From contig WYAX01000015.1 of assembly GCA_011525625.1 (NCBI GenBank), forward strand, positions 461,207 through 525,206: a stretch of DNA of 64,000 nt, read 5' to 3'. Shown piece by piece: positions 1 through 8,150 of this stretch (position 1 is the first letter of the stretch; every line of letters begins with the position of its first letter). This stretch comes from Nitrospira defluvii. Its GTDB lineage: Bacteria; Nitrospirota; Nitrospiria; Nitrospirales; Nitrospiraceae. The notes under the pieces are model-generated. The model saw only the letters and a program-made list of their open reading frames with translations. It was not told where the DNA came from and ran no database searches. The position numbers and the translations under genes are program-made.

Positions 1-905
1 ATGTCCGGACGTCGGGCTTGCTCCAATCCGGGGATCGGCAGCATCGGTACGCTATGCGGCAGGAAATCTTTGTACTGGTGAATGATGTCGTGATGGACGC
101 GTTGGAGATACGTCGTCACCGGCTGGAGACGTTGGTACGTGTGCAGCAAGGTCTCGTAGGCGCCTTTCATGACGTTGGCGACGATTTGATGGTCGAGATG
201 ATGCAGGGCCTGCTCGGCCTCCCGTTCGAGCGTGTGCATCCGAACGTGAAATTCCCGCATGTCGCTTTCCAGCGACTGCCGCCGCTCGGTCAGTTCCTGT
301 TGGGCCTGTTCGGACAGCGCCTCCATTTCTTTCTCGTTCATCGGGCGATCGTCTTTGAGCGGGACGAGCCCGAAGCCCACCGGGGTCTCTTCGAATCCGA
401 ACCCGCGTTGGCGGCAGAGGGCCGTGAGTTCGTGAAAGAGGGCCTTTTTTTTTCCTTCCGTGTCCTCGATGATTTTGGCTTTGGCGTCGAGGTACTTCTT
501 CCCTTCAAAGGCGGCGGGAATATCGCGGCGTAGCCCATCGATGAACGCGCCCATCTCGCGTTTGAACGCGGCCCCTTGTCCTGCGGGAAACGACAGGCAG
601 GTGGGGCGTGAGGCATCCTGAAAGTTGTGGACATAACACCAGTCGGACGGTGCCGGCGCGGACCGGGCCAGACGTGTCACCATCTGCCGCACCAGCGTGC
701 CCTTTCCGGTTCCCACCGGTCCGGAGACAAAGATGTTGAACCCGGAACTGGTCATCTGCAGCCCGAACTCCAGGGCTTCGACCGCCCGCTCCTGTCCGAT
801 GGTGTCCTCCAGCGGTTCGATCTCACTCGTATCCTCGAATCCCAAGCGACCGGGATCGACATGCGGAGCCAGCAGACTCGCGGGAAGCTTGTGTTTGTCC
901 GACAT
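1..905 (-). CDS. Lon-related AAA+ ATP-dependent protease, N-terminal part (cut by window edge)
   Basis: An open minus-strand frame runs from an ATG at 905 to the window edge without a stop, about 301 residues. Residues 62-70 form a Walker A loop (GPVGTGKGT) preceded by a segment placing the protein in the Lon-like AAA_32 group, whose members carry an N-terminal ATPase, a long helical insert and a C-terminal Ser-Lys Lon protease domain. Residues from about 190 on are charged and helical, as expected for the insert. The protease domain would lie beyond the edge and cannot be checked. The start is 11 bases after the stop of the hibernation factor gene, so the two are probably co-transcribed. Family assignment is by pattern recognition; substrate unknown. 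Confidence 0.75.
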   Translation of the reverse strand, partial: MSDKHKLPASLLAPHVDPGRLGFEDTSEIEPLEDTIGQERAVEALEFGLQMTSSGFNIFVSGPVGTGKGTLVRQMVTRLARSAPAPSDWCYVHNFQDASRPTCLSFPAGQGAAFKREMGAFIDGLRRDIPAAFEGKKYLDAKAKIIEDTEGKKKALFHELTALCRQRGFGFEETPVGFGLVPLKDDRPMNEKEMEALSEQAQQELTERRQSLESDMREFHVRMHTLEREAEQALHHLDHQIVANVMKGAYETLLHTYQRLQPVTTYLQRVHHDIIHQYKDFLPHSVPMLPIPGLEQARRPD

Positions 906-916
906 CGTTCCCGCTC

Positions 917-1462
917 CTACGGCTTCAGGAGGTGAGGCGTTTGTACGATGGTGGCATGCAGGCCCTTCTCGCCGGGTTCGCTCTCGAAGAGCACTTCCAG
1001 GCCATCTTGCACCTCGTCGAAGGAGATGCCTTTCAGCGCATTCTTGTGGAAATAGACTTCCCCGCCTCCGTCGTTCAGAATGAAGCCGTAACCCTGGTTC
1101 GGGAAGATTTTGCTCACCACGCCACGGAGTTGCGGCAGCGGTTCGATCCGCGCGACTTTGTCGGCGCGTTTGTCGCGATATTTCCGCAGCTCGATCGCCA
1201 CCGCATCGAAGGCGGCCCGGATCGCCTCTTCGAAGGTCTTGTCTTCCTTGCGGGAGGTGAGGGTCTGCCGGGTCGGCACCGTGACGAGCACGAGCGCCTC
1301 GGCGACATTGTCCAGCTTCTTGTGATGGCGGTTTTTGGTCAACGTGACGCGTCCGTGGATGATATCGTCATGGCCACGTTGCAGGGCGGCCATCCGCTCT
1401 TCGATTTCGGTTTTCCACCGCGGGGTCATGGCGATGTTGCGGGCCTCGACTTCTAGGTTCAT
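917..1462 (-). CDS. hpf: Ribosome hibernation factor (HPF/RaiA type) fused to a cold-shock domain
   Basis: The 181-residue protein has an N-terminal HPF/RaiA domain (about residues 1-105), the fold that binds the 30S decoding centre and silences ribosomes in stationary phase. A C-terminal cold-shock domain follows (about 111-178) with RNP1-like GYGFI at 124-128 and RNP2-like VYFH at 136-139, a nucleic-acid-binding OB fold. Long-form HPF normally carries a different C-terminal dimerisation domain, so this is an alternative architecture. A strong GAGGAGG ribosome site precedes the ATG at 1462. The Lon-related protease follows 11 bp downstream, suggesting a stress or stationary-phase operon. Whether it dimerises ribosomes is not visible from sequence. 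Confidence 0.88.
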   Translation of the reverse strand: MNLEVEARNIAMTPRWKTEIEERMAALQRGHDDIIHGRVTLTKNRHHKKLDNVAEALVLVTVPTRQTLTSRKEDKTFEEAIRAAFDAVAIELRKYRDKRADKVARIEPLPQLRGVVSKIFPNQGYGFILNDGGGEVYFHKNALKGISFDEVQDGLEVLFESEPGEKGLHATIVQTPHLLKP

Positions 1463-1743
1463 GCGTTCCTCCTCTCGTCTCAGGTCAGGTCACTGTCCAC
1501 GCCCTGTCTCAGCAAAGCACATGCCTTCCCCATGGCAGACTGCCGGTATGCGCATGCCGATGAATCGGCTGAAAGTGAGGCCTTTGTCGGGTGTCCGGCA
1601 CTCGGTCGGACGCAAGAGGGGCCGAGACTGGCGCAAAATTCCTCAGTGGCGACGGCCTGGCTGAAGCTCAATGCGCCAGTGTCTGGGAAAATCACTCGTC
1701 TACGCGGGCGTTTTCTGGAACATGTCTTGCGAAGAGCCAGGGC

Positions 1744-2829
1744 ATGCCGGTGTTGAAAAAATCTGCCCTGGAGGCCTATCTCAAAGCTCGATTCGGCCCG
1801 AGTGCCGAATTGCTGGCCTATGGACCGATCGGAAAAGAAACCAGCGGGTCCCGCTACAAACAGTATGGCTATGGTGCGCCGGTCCGGTTGACCTTCTGCC
1901 AGGGTGACCAGACCCGACGGGTGGTACTGGGCACGATGAGTCCCGGTCCGTTCGGTCATGAGCATTCAGCCGACCGTGCCCAGGCCATGCTGTGGGACTA
2001 TGACTGCTACGGTCGCCTGCCCGGGCACATCGCCGCCCTGGATGTGGGCGCGTTTACGGAAGACGACGAGTTGATGTCCGTGGCCAAGGCCAAAGAGTTT
2101 TTCTTGCTGACCCAATGGTCGGACGGTGAGACCTATCACAAGGATCTGGAACGGCTTGTGAGCGCGAAGAAGCCCACTGCCCTCGACCGGAAGCGGACGG
2201 AGGCCCTGGCCGGGTACTTGGCGACGATTCACCGCAAGAAACACAAGGATCCGCAGTTGTACCGGCGGCGACTGCGGGAGTTGCTGGGCCACGGCGAATG
2301 CATTATGGGGCTGACGGACAGTTACCCGGATCGGCTTGCGTTTATCACAGAGGAGTTGCTGCAGCGGATCGAAGTGGCCTGCAATGTTTGGCGGTGGCGG
2401 CTGCGTGGCAAGCATGCCCGGCTGTCGCAGGTGCACGGCGATTTTCATCCTTGGAATGTGTTGTTTCGCCGTGGCGCCGACTTTTCGGTGTTGGATCGCT
2501 CGCGGGGGGAATGGGGGGAGCCGGCGGACGACGTGACCTCGATGTCGATCAACTACCTGTTCTTTTCGCTCTGTCGGTATGGAACCCTGAAAGGCGCGCT
2601 CGAAATCGTCTACCGTTCCTTTTGGGATCGGTATCTTCTGGAGAGTCGCGACCAGGGCATACTGGAAACGACGGCGCCGTTCTTCGCCTTTCGGGGGCTG
2701 GTGTTGGCCAGTCCACTCTGGTACCCGAAACTCACCGTGACCGTGCGGCGGAAGATTTTCCGGTTCATCGAGAATGTGTTGGCGACATCGCGCTTCGACC
2801 CGGCGGATATCAATCGTTATTGCGAATGA
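1744..2829 (+). CDS. APH-fold kinase (aminoglycoside phosphotransferase-like, substrate unknown)
   Basis: A 361-residue protein with the APH/choline-kinase fold. The catalytic loop is HGDFHPWN at 231-238, with D233 as the expected base, and a metal-binding aspartate follows in FSVLDRS. The open frame extends upstream to 1591, but that part lies opposite low-complexity sequence and the fold begins near the ATG at 1744, so I start there; the ribosome site is weak. Its stop overlaps the next start (ATGA), so it is translationally coupled to an APS-kinase-like protein. This family phosphorylates small alcohols as well as antibiotics; with a sugar-active enzyme downstream, a metabolite substrate seems more likely than drug resistance. 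That is inference. Confidence 0.75.
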   Translation: MPVLKKSALEAYLKARFGPSAELLAYGPIGKETSGSRYKQYGYGAPVRLTFCQGDQTRRVVLGTMSPGPFGHEHSADRAQAMLWDYDCYGRLPGHIAALDVGAFTEDDELMSVAKAKEFFLLTQWSDGETYHKDLERLVSAKKPTALDRKRTEALAGYLATIHRKKHKDPQLYRRRLRELLGHGECIMGLTDSYPDRLAFITEELLQRIEVACNVWRWRLRGKHARLSQVHGDFHPWNVLFRRGADFSVLDRSRGEWGEPADDVTSMSINYLFFSLCRYGTLKGALEIVYRSFWDRYLLESRDQGILETTAPFFAFRGLVLASPLWYPKLTVTVRRKIFRFIENVLATSRFDPADINRYCE

Positions 2830-3365
2830 GTGCTGTGATGACCCGCGCCCCCTTCGCCATCTGGCTTACCGGGCTCCCGGCCTCGGGGAAAAGCTCGATC
2901 GTCGAGCGGCTGCTCCCAAAACTTTCGGCCCTGGGCATGACCGTGGAGGTGCTGGAGTCCGATGCCCTCCGTCGGGTGTTGACGCCGGAGGCCAGCTACT
3001 CGCGCGAGGAGCGGGATCTGTTTTATCGCGCCTTGGGGTTTATGGGGGCCAGACTGCTGGCCCATGGGGTCAATGTGATCTTCGATGCCACCGCGAGCCG
3101 TCGGGCCTATCGGGAATTTGCGCGCACGTTCATTCCCGGCTTGTTGGAAGTCTCCATCGAGTGTCCGCTGGAAGTCTGCATGCAGCGCGACAAGAAGGGG
3201 ACCTACAGGCGAGGGCTGGAAGGCGGGTCGTCCACCGTCCCCGGGCTGCAGGAGACGTATGAACCGCCCGCCTCGCCGGCATTGGCTATCGATACGACGG
3301 TCACCTCGTCCGAGGTCGCGGCGGATCGGATCGTGGCGCTGATTCGTGCCACTCGCCCCAAGTGA
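2826..3365 (+). CDS. Adenylylsulfate-kinase-like P-loop kinase
   Basis: A 179-residue protein resembling CysC, which phosphorylates adenylyl sulfate to PAPS. The Walker A loop GLPASGKS is at residues 16-23, followed by the ESDALR segment where APS kinases carry a DGD-x-x-R motif, and the C-terminal half keeps the YEPP pattern typical of the family. The start ATG overlaps the stop of the APH-like gene by four bases. No sulfate adenylyltransferase genes are nearby, so a role in sulfate assimilation is not supported by context, and the GD-to-SD change in the substrate motif leaves the phosphate acceptor open. Confidence 0.75.
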   Translation: MSAVMTRAPFAIWLTGLPASGKSSIVERLLPKLSALGMTVEVLESDALRRVLTPEASYSREERDLFYRALGFMGARLLAHGVNVIFDATASRRAYREFARTFIPGLLEVSIECPLEVCMQRDKKGTYRRGLEGGSSTVPGLQETYEPPASPALAIDTTVTSSEVAADRIVALIRATRPK

Positions 3366-3433
3366 GAGGTACGTTCTGTCGTGTTTCTCTTGTTCGGTGC
3401 AGCGGCATTCGATAGGATGCGCTTGTCGCCGCG

Positions 3434-5365
3434 ATGGCTGCTTCGAAGGTCCCTATGCCCGCCTCACTCGCACACATCTATCCCGACACGCCGATGGGCG
3501 CCAACCTCGTGGCCGGCGGCGCGACTTTTCGCGTGTGGGCTCCGCAGGCGAAGGCCGTCTATGTCGTGGGCGACTTCAATCATCGCGTGCGGAATGACGC
3601 GGCGTTGCTCACGCGGGATCGGCAGGGGCATTGGCGGGGTTTTCTCCCCGGCGTGAAGGACCGCCAGCGGTACATGTTCTATGTCATCGGGGAAGGAAGC
3701 GAAGGGCCGAAGCGCGACCCCTACGCCCGCGAACTGGAATCGCCCTTTCCTGCTGAATGCATCATCCGCCGCACGGACTTTCCCTGGCACGACTGCGGGT
3801 ATGTCCCGCCGCCGTTCCACGAGTTTGTGATCTATCAACTCCATGTCGGCACCTTTTTTACCCCCAACCTGCCGAAGAAGGGCGGGACGTTTCTCGATGT
3901 GGTGCGCAAGTTGCCCTATCTGGCCGAACTCGGCGTGACCGCGTTGCAGCTCATGCCCATTCAGGAATTTCAGACCAGCTTCAGCCTCGGGTACAACGGG
4001 ACGGACTATTTTTCACCGGAAATGGATTTCGCCGTGGCCGATGCCGACCTGCCTGCTTATGTGGCGGAGGTGAACAAGTTGCTGGATGGGAAGGGGCTGC
4101 GTCGGTATCAGGAGGCGGACTTACGTGGGGAGATGAATCAGCTCAAGGCTCTGGTCGATCTGGCGCATTGTTATGGCCTGGCCCTGTTGCTCGATGTGGT
4201 CTACAACCATGCAGGCGGAGATTTCGGCGACCAGAGCCTGTATTTTTTCGACCGGCAATCCAGTTCCGGCGGGCAGCGGAATTCGTTGTATTTCACCGAC
4301 CGGGGCCACGCGGGTGGGCTGGTCTTCGATTTCGCCAAGCCGGAGGTGCGGGACTTTCTGATTCAGAATGCCAAATTTTTCTTGAGTGAATATCGCGTCG
4401 ACGGATTCCGGTACGACCAGGTCAGCGTCATCGATCACGACGGTGCGCCGGACGGCTGGCGATTTTGCCAGGACCTGACCGGGACGGTGCATGCGCAGCG
4501 GCCGGAGACCTTGCACCATGCGGAGTATTGGGACGTGAACCCCTTCATCGTCACTCCGCCTCCGGTCGGCGCCGGGTTCGATACCACGCTGACAGATGGA
4601 TTGCGACTCGCCATTCGCGATGTCATTGCGAATGCCGCCGCGCCGGATGAACGGCCGCTCGACATGACTGGGTTGGCACGCAGCCTCTGGCCCGAGGGGT
4701 TCCATCAGCAGTGGCGGTGTGTGCAGGGGCCGGAGAACCACGATCTGGTCTACAGGGGGAGGGAGTTGCGCATCGCCCGGCTCGGCGATCCGGACCATCC
4801 GCGATCCTGGTTCGCTCGCAGCCGCGCGCGTGTGGCCACCGGCCTGAGCCTGACCGCGCCGGGCATCCCGATGTTGTTCATGGGGCAGGAATTTCTGGAG
4901 GACAAGCAGTGGTCCGATGATTTCGTGGCGCACAGCAACCTGCTGCTCCATTGGGCCGGCCTGGATCAGGGGGACAGGCAAATGCTGGATCATCTGCGGT
5001 TCACGAGAGAACTGTTGGCGGTCAGGCGACGGTCTCCGGGCTTGCGAGGGGAAGGGTTTCGTGTGGTGCATGTGCACGATCAGCACCGTGTCCTTGCGTT
5101 TCACCGCTGGGTCGTGGGGGAAGGCCTTGACGTGCTGGTGGTCCTGCACCTTGCCAACTTTACCCGTGTCGGCTATCGGGTCGGCTTTCCCGGTGCGGGC
5201 GACTGGCGTGAAATATTCAACAGCGATGCCTATGAGAACTGGGTCAATGCCGGAGTCGAGGGTAACAGTGGGCGTGTCACGGCCATAGCGAACCCCATGG
5301 ACGGTTTCGACGACTCCGCCGCCCTTGTGCTGCCTGCCAACAGCCTGCTGGTTTTTGCACGGTAA
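3434..5365 (+). CDS. GH13 alpha-amylase-family enzyme (1,4-alpha-glucan branching enzyme or trehalohydrolase type)
   Basis: A 643-residue cytosolic enzyme. An N-terminal CBM48-like beta domain (about residues 20-105, FRVWAPQAKAVYVVGDFN) precedes the GH13 barrel. Conserved motifs are DVVYNH in region I, GFRYD with nucleophile D328, HHAEYWD with acid/base E364, and ENHD with transition-state D437. A C-terminal beta domain ends the protein. CBM48 plus GH13 is shared by GlgB, GlgX and malto-oligosyltrehalose trehalohydrolase; region II GFRYD is close to GlgB and TreZ, but I cannot separate them. A second in-frame ATG lies at 3455. It follows the two kinases after 68 bp. Likely role: glycogen or trehalose metabolism. 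Confidence 0.85.
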   Translation: MAASKVPMPASLAHIYPDTPMGANLVAGGATFRVWAPQAKAVYVVGDFNHRVRNDAALLTRDRQGHWRGFLPGVKDRQRYMFYVIGEGSEGPKRDPYARELESPFPAECIIRRTDFPWHDCGYVPPPFHEFVIYQLHVGTFFTPNLPKKGGTFLDVVRKLPYLAELGVTALQLMPIQEFQTSFSLGYNGTDYFSPEMDFAVADADLPAYVAEVNKLLDGKGLRRYQEADLRGEMNQLKALVDLAHCYGLALLLDVVYNHAGGDFGDQSLYFFDRQSSSGGQRNSLYFTDRGHAGGLVFDFAKPEVRDFLIQNAKFFLSEYRVDGFRYDQVSVIDHDGAPDGWRFCQDLTGTVHAQRPETLHHAEYWDVNPFIVTPPPVGAGFDTTLTDGLRLAIRDVIANAAAPDERPLDMTGLARSLWPEGFHQQWRCVQGPENHDLVYRGRELRIARLGDPDHPRSWFARSRARVATGLSLTAPGIPMLFMGQEFLEDKQWSDDFVAHSNLLLHWAGLDQGDRQMLDHLRFTRELLAVRRRSPGLRGEGFRVVHVHDQHRVLAFHRWVVGEGLDVLVVLHLANFTRVGYRVGFPGAGDWREIFNSDAYENWVNAGVEGNSGRVTAIANPMDGFDDSAALVLPANSLLVFAR

Positions 5366-5613
5366 CCTCTTCCTCCTCCTTTTCCGGCCCTCATTCTATT
5401 CATGTCCGCGAGCCAAGGCTCGATCCTGACGGCTCCCTTGCCTGGCGCACGAGGGACCGGTTTCGTAGAACGGGTGACCGCAGGCCGCGGCCACATGTCC
5501 GCGACAGAATGGCAGGGGGATCGACAGACTGCGTGAGGGAGAGGCGGTAGAGTCTCGCTGTGAGCGAGATCCGTGGTCTTGTTCCTCACAGCTGCAATCG
5601 AGAGGAGGTCGCC

Positions 5614-5931
5614 ATGACCATGCGTATTCTGATGGCTGTCGCGCTTATCTCAGCCGGGTTCCTCGCGCCGGTGCTCGGATTTCAGACCGCTGCCGTGTTT
5701 CCCGTGAGTTGGGTCGAACACGTGGACCATCGCAATCATGTGCTGACGTTCAAAACCGAAGACGGTCAGGTGCGGATGATGCGCGTCGCCGACAGGGTGG
5801 CGATGCGGCGCGAAGGGTTACGTCAAGGAGATCTCGTCAGCATCGAAGTCGATCTCGACGACCAGATCGTCAACATCGTGAAAGTGGATCGGAGAGCCGA
5901 GTCCGACCGACCGACGTCACGTCGCAAATGA
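5614..5931 (+). CDS. Small exported protein of unknown function
   Basis: A 105-residue protein with an AGAGGAGG ribosome site ideally placed before the ATG at 5614. Residues 1-22 form a signal peptide (hydrophobic stretch after MTMR, cleavage expected near VLGFQTA). The mature part is about 80 residues, beta-rich and charged, ending in basic residues. Its pattern (HVDHRNHVLTFKTEDGQVRMMRV, then two short strands) suggests a small beta-barrel of the KOW or OB type, but no family is recognised. A long hairpin overlaps its stop codon. It looks monocistronic. Confidence 0.7.
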   Translation: MTMRILMAVALISAGFLAPVLGFQTAAVFPVSWVEHVDHRNHVLTFKTEDGQVRMMRVADRVAMRREGLRQGDLVSIEVDLDDQIVNIVKVDRRAESDRPTSRRK

Positions 5932-5942
5932 CGGTCGGTCGG
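5903..5942 (+). terminator. Hairpin overlapping the end of the 105-residue gene
   Basis: CCGACCGACCG at 5903-5913 is exactly complementary to CGGTCGGTCGG at 5932-5942, an 11-bp G+C-rich stem around an 18-base loop that contains the TGA stop. No clear T-run follows, so intrinsic termination would be imperfect; it may instead stabilise the 3' end or act in both directions, since the methyltransferase gene converges from the other side. Confidence 0.45.
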
Positions 5943-6053
5943 TCGTTCGTGACACGTCGTTCGTCTCTCGTCCTCAGTGAAGTACGTACGGCTTCCACAC
6001 GTCGAGAGTGGTTCTGTGTCGAAACATCCGCCAGCGAACGTTTCTGCATCCTG

Positions 6054-6905
6054 CTAAGTCGTCCACCAGGAGGCGACCGGGGGATGAGGCCGCGGTCGCA
6101 ATGGCTGCGGATGGACCCAGTGGCCCTGTGAACGGAGCCCCGCACGACGACAATAGTCGGCCGCCACGTCCGTCTCCTCCAGGCCTTGATTGACCATAAA
6201 AAAGGTGCCGTTCCTTGCAAGATTGCACGCGATGCGCAGAAAGAAGCGTTCCGGCGAGAAGAGCGTCAACGGCAGTCTCCAGGCCAGGACCGGCGCAGGT
6301 GTGACAAACGGAAACCATGCCGTGATCACATCGGCCTGTTCTTTCACCTCGCTGTAGTCGGCCACCACGAATGCAGTGTGCGGAAGGTCCGCAATGTATC
6401 CGGCTGCGGCGTCATAACGGCTGTAGCCGGTGGGGTAGAGCCGAAATCCTTCCACATCGACGCCGGTCAGGGTGGACGGGCGAAAGAACGTGTGCAGGGC
6501 CCGGGCATACCAGAAATTGGCGCAGCCCACATCCGTCACACGGCCACCTTCGGGAATCGGGCGAGCCGTGGCGTTCCAGGCCTGGTCTAGCAGATCGAGA
6601 TAGGCATAGCTGGCCAGCGCGGTCTGGTGGCCATAGGAGGATTCGAAGCGGACGTCGTAACGAGTTCGTAGGCTGTGAACGCAGGCTGCTTGCCAGGATT
6701 CCAGACCGGCTAGATGCGTGGCCGGCACCTCGTGATACGGCTTCCTGGACCACCGGAGCCGCTCGGAAAGTCGGAACCAAAGCCCATGGTACAGGGACCG
6801 GCAGCGTTGTCCGAGCGAGCTGTGATGACTCGCCTGCGAACGGTCGGGTAGCCCTGCGGTCCGTCCGGTCGCTGAGTCGGATGCCGTCGCCGGTGTTGTG
6901 CCCAT
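6054..6905 (-). CDS. SAM-dependent methyltransferase-like protein
   Basis: A 283-residue protein from an ATG at 6905, preceded by GGAG twelve bases upstream. The frame is open to 7214, but that extension lacks a recognisable domain and its composition is unlike the rest. The core contains VTDVGCANFWYARAL, reading as the glycine-rich SAM-binding motif I in degenerate form, then GVDVEGF (acidic residue at the end of strand 2) and IADLPHTAFVVADYSEV (motif II region), the order expected of a Rossmann methyltransferase. A segment near the C terminus (FFMVNQGLEETDVAADYCR) fits the last strands. The substrate is unknown. It is isolated, converging on the small exported protein gene. Confidence 0.6.
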   Translation of the reverse strand: MGTTPATASDSATGRTAGLPDRSQASHHSSLGQRCRSLYHGLWFRLSERLRWSRKPYHEVPATHLAGLESWQAACVHSLRTRYDVRFESSYGHQTALASYAYLDLLDQAWNATARPIPEGGRVTDVGCANFWYARALHTFFRPSTLTGVDVEGFRLYPTGYSRYDAAAGYIADLPHTAFVVADYSEVKEQADVITAWFPFVTPAPVLAWRLPLTLFSPERFFLRIACNLARNGTFFMVNQGLEETDVAADYCRRAGLRSQGHWVHPQPLRPRPHPPVASWWTT

Positions 6906-7233
6906 GATAGGAAAGTCTCCACCACCCTGCCGGCCTTGCCAATGAAAAATGAAAAGATCGCCGGGCTTGTTGACAGGGACGCACGAACCGGAGCAGGTGC
7001 TGAACCGGCAGACGCACGGCCTGTTGGAGGGACCGTCCGGGCCGACACGGTGGTGGCGGATGCTAGGCCGGTGTTCTTTGTGAAACGTCGCGCCGGTAAT
7101 CCGGAACAGACCCACCTGCTTGATATTCGGTTTTGCGGACAGCGCATGACGGTAGGCGTCTTGGACGAATGCGTCCCGATGGGTTGAAATTCCGACGACC
7201 TGATTCTGATTCACGCGTCAGACGGCCTGTCTC

Positions 7234-7413
7234 GATACAGGATGTGTCCCAATAATCTTGCCTTATACGTATCTCGTCGGATACAGCGGGTATCGCCTTG
7301 GATACAGAGGATTTCCCTTCTGAGGCAGCTCAACTCGGTGAGCATCGACGCTCTCGTCGCTGTATACATGGTTGATCACTGGCATGGGCCGCGTTCTCCG
7401 TGGCCGGATACAA
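7234..7413 (+). promoter_or_regulatory. Cluster of GATACAG direct repeats upstream of the radical SAM operon
   Basis: The 555-bp gap before 7771 contains no convincing gene. It holds GATACAG at 7234-7240, 7280-7286 and 7301-7307, GATACAA at 7407-7413, and a further GATACAG at 7686-7692, all in the same orientation. The 7280 and 7301 copies are 21 bp apart, two helical turns. A given 7-mer is expected about once per 16 kb per strand, so this density is notable. I read it as a candidate operator array for the downstream operon; no clear -35/-10 pair was found. A short perfect hairpin (ACGCCC, loop CGT, GGGCGT) lies at 7605-7619 and could be a leader structure or weak terminator. Confidence 0.4.
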
Positions 7414-7770
7414 ACTATCTAACGGAACACACCTTGCATTCAACATTGCAGAACACGTCGCATACGAAGGATGTCCGAACCTGGTGAACCGGTGGCCGGA
7501 CAGGCACGGCGTGCGATGTTGTGAGTGCGCCTGTTGCGCGCTTCAATGTCATGGAGGTGTGAGCTATGCCGAGGACCAATGTGTGAAAGCTCGTGGTCTT
7601 CTTCACGCCCCGTGGGCGTTTCGTCCTGTGTGGTCGTTGAAATGGACGAGACATCGTCGTGCTCCCACCATGAGGGCAGGAAGAGGATACAGGCGTGGCT
7701 TCGGGAGCGCTTGGCGAATGGCCGTGCAAATCGAATCGCGGCTACCTTCACGTTTCAAGAGGAGGTCTGT

Positions 7771-8136
7771 ATGCCTGACAAGCCTGTTCGCGCAATTGAT
7801 CCCGTTGGTCTGATCGCTCTTGCTAACGTACTCCGATTCCATGACAACCCGGACTGTTCGTGTCAACTGAAGTGTGTCTGTGACAACCAGTGCTCATGTG
7901 AATTGAAGTGCGTCTCGGAATGTTCATGTGAAACGAAGCCCGTCTTCTGTGATCTCAAGGATGGAACCAATATACTCGACTTGCTGTCCAATCCTGTCTT
8001 TCGAGAGGTCGTCAAAGAATTGGATGTCAACCGGATGAATACCATTCATGATTTTGTAGGGATTGTGGATGAGATACGTAAGAGGATGAATTTCGGTAAA
8101 ACCACGACCCGCGGCACGAAAACCCCTAAGGCCTGA
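7771..8136 (+). CDS. Candidate RiPP precursor with an internal ten-cysteine repeat core
   Basis: A 121-residue protein with a strong AAGAGGAGG ribosome site before the ATG at 7771. Residues 1-28 are a leader-like helical segment. Residues 29-60 carry ten cysteines (29, 31, 35, 37, 41, 43, 47, 51, 53, 60) in a repeated unit CSC-(Q/E)-LKCV: unit 1 starts at C29, unit 2 at C41, and a degenerate unit (CSCETKPV) at C51. Residues 61-121 form a Cys-free, charged helical tail. A radical SAM/SPASM gene starts 14 bp after the stop, so a modified peptide is the natural reading. The modified region would be internal with a long follower, which is unusual. A hand count gives about 43% G+C over 7861-8100, against 60% or more in typical neighbours. 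A metal-binding protein is the alternative. Confidence 0.75.
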   Translation: MPDKPVRAIDPVGLIALANVLRFHDNPDCSCQLKCVCDNQCSCELKCVSECSCETKPVFCDLKDGTNILDLLSNPVFREVVKELDVNRMNTIHDFVGIVDEIRKRMNFGKTTTRGTKTPKA

Positions 8137-8150
8137 AACGAGGATCGACC

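Noticed and set aside
18..533. 171-codon plus-strand ORF
   Set aside because: It is antisense to the Lon-related protease frame, which has a Walker A loop; G+C-rich shadows of this length are common.
4121..5149. 342-codon minus-strand ORF
   Set aside because: Antisense to the GH13 gene with all catalytic motifs; composition (H, Q, R rich) is typical of a shadow.
7242..7487. 81-codon ORF in the radical SAM leader
   Set aside because: No ribosome site, no domain, overlaps the GATACAG motifs; treated as regulatory DNA.
7234..7692. GATACAG repeats as a CRISPR array
   Set aside because: Seven-base units at irregular spacing of 21 to 279 bp without constant repeats or cas genes.
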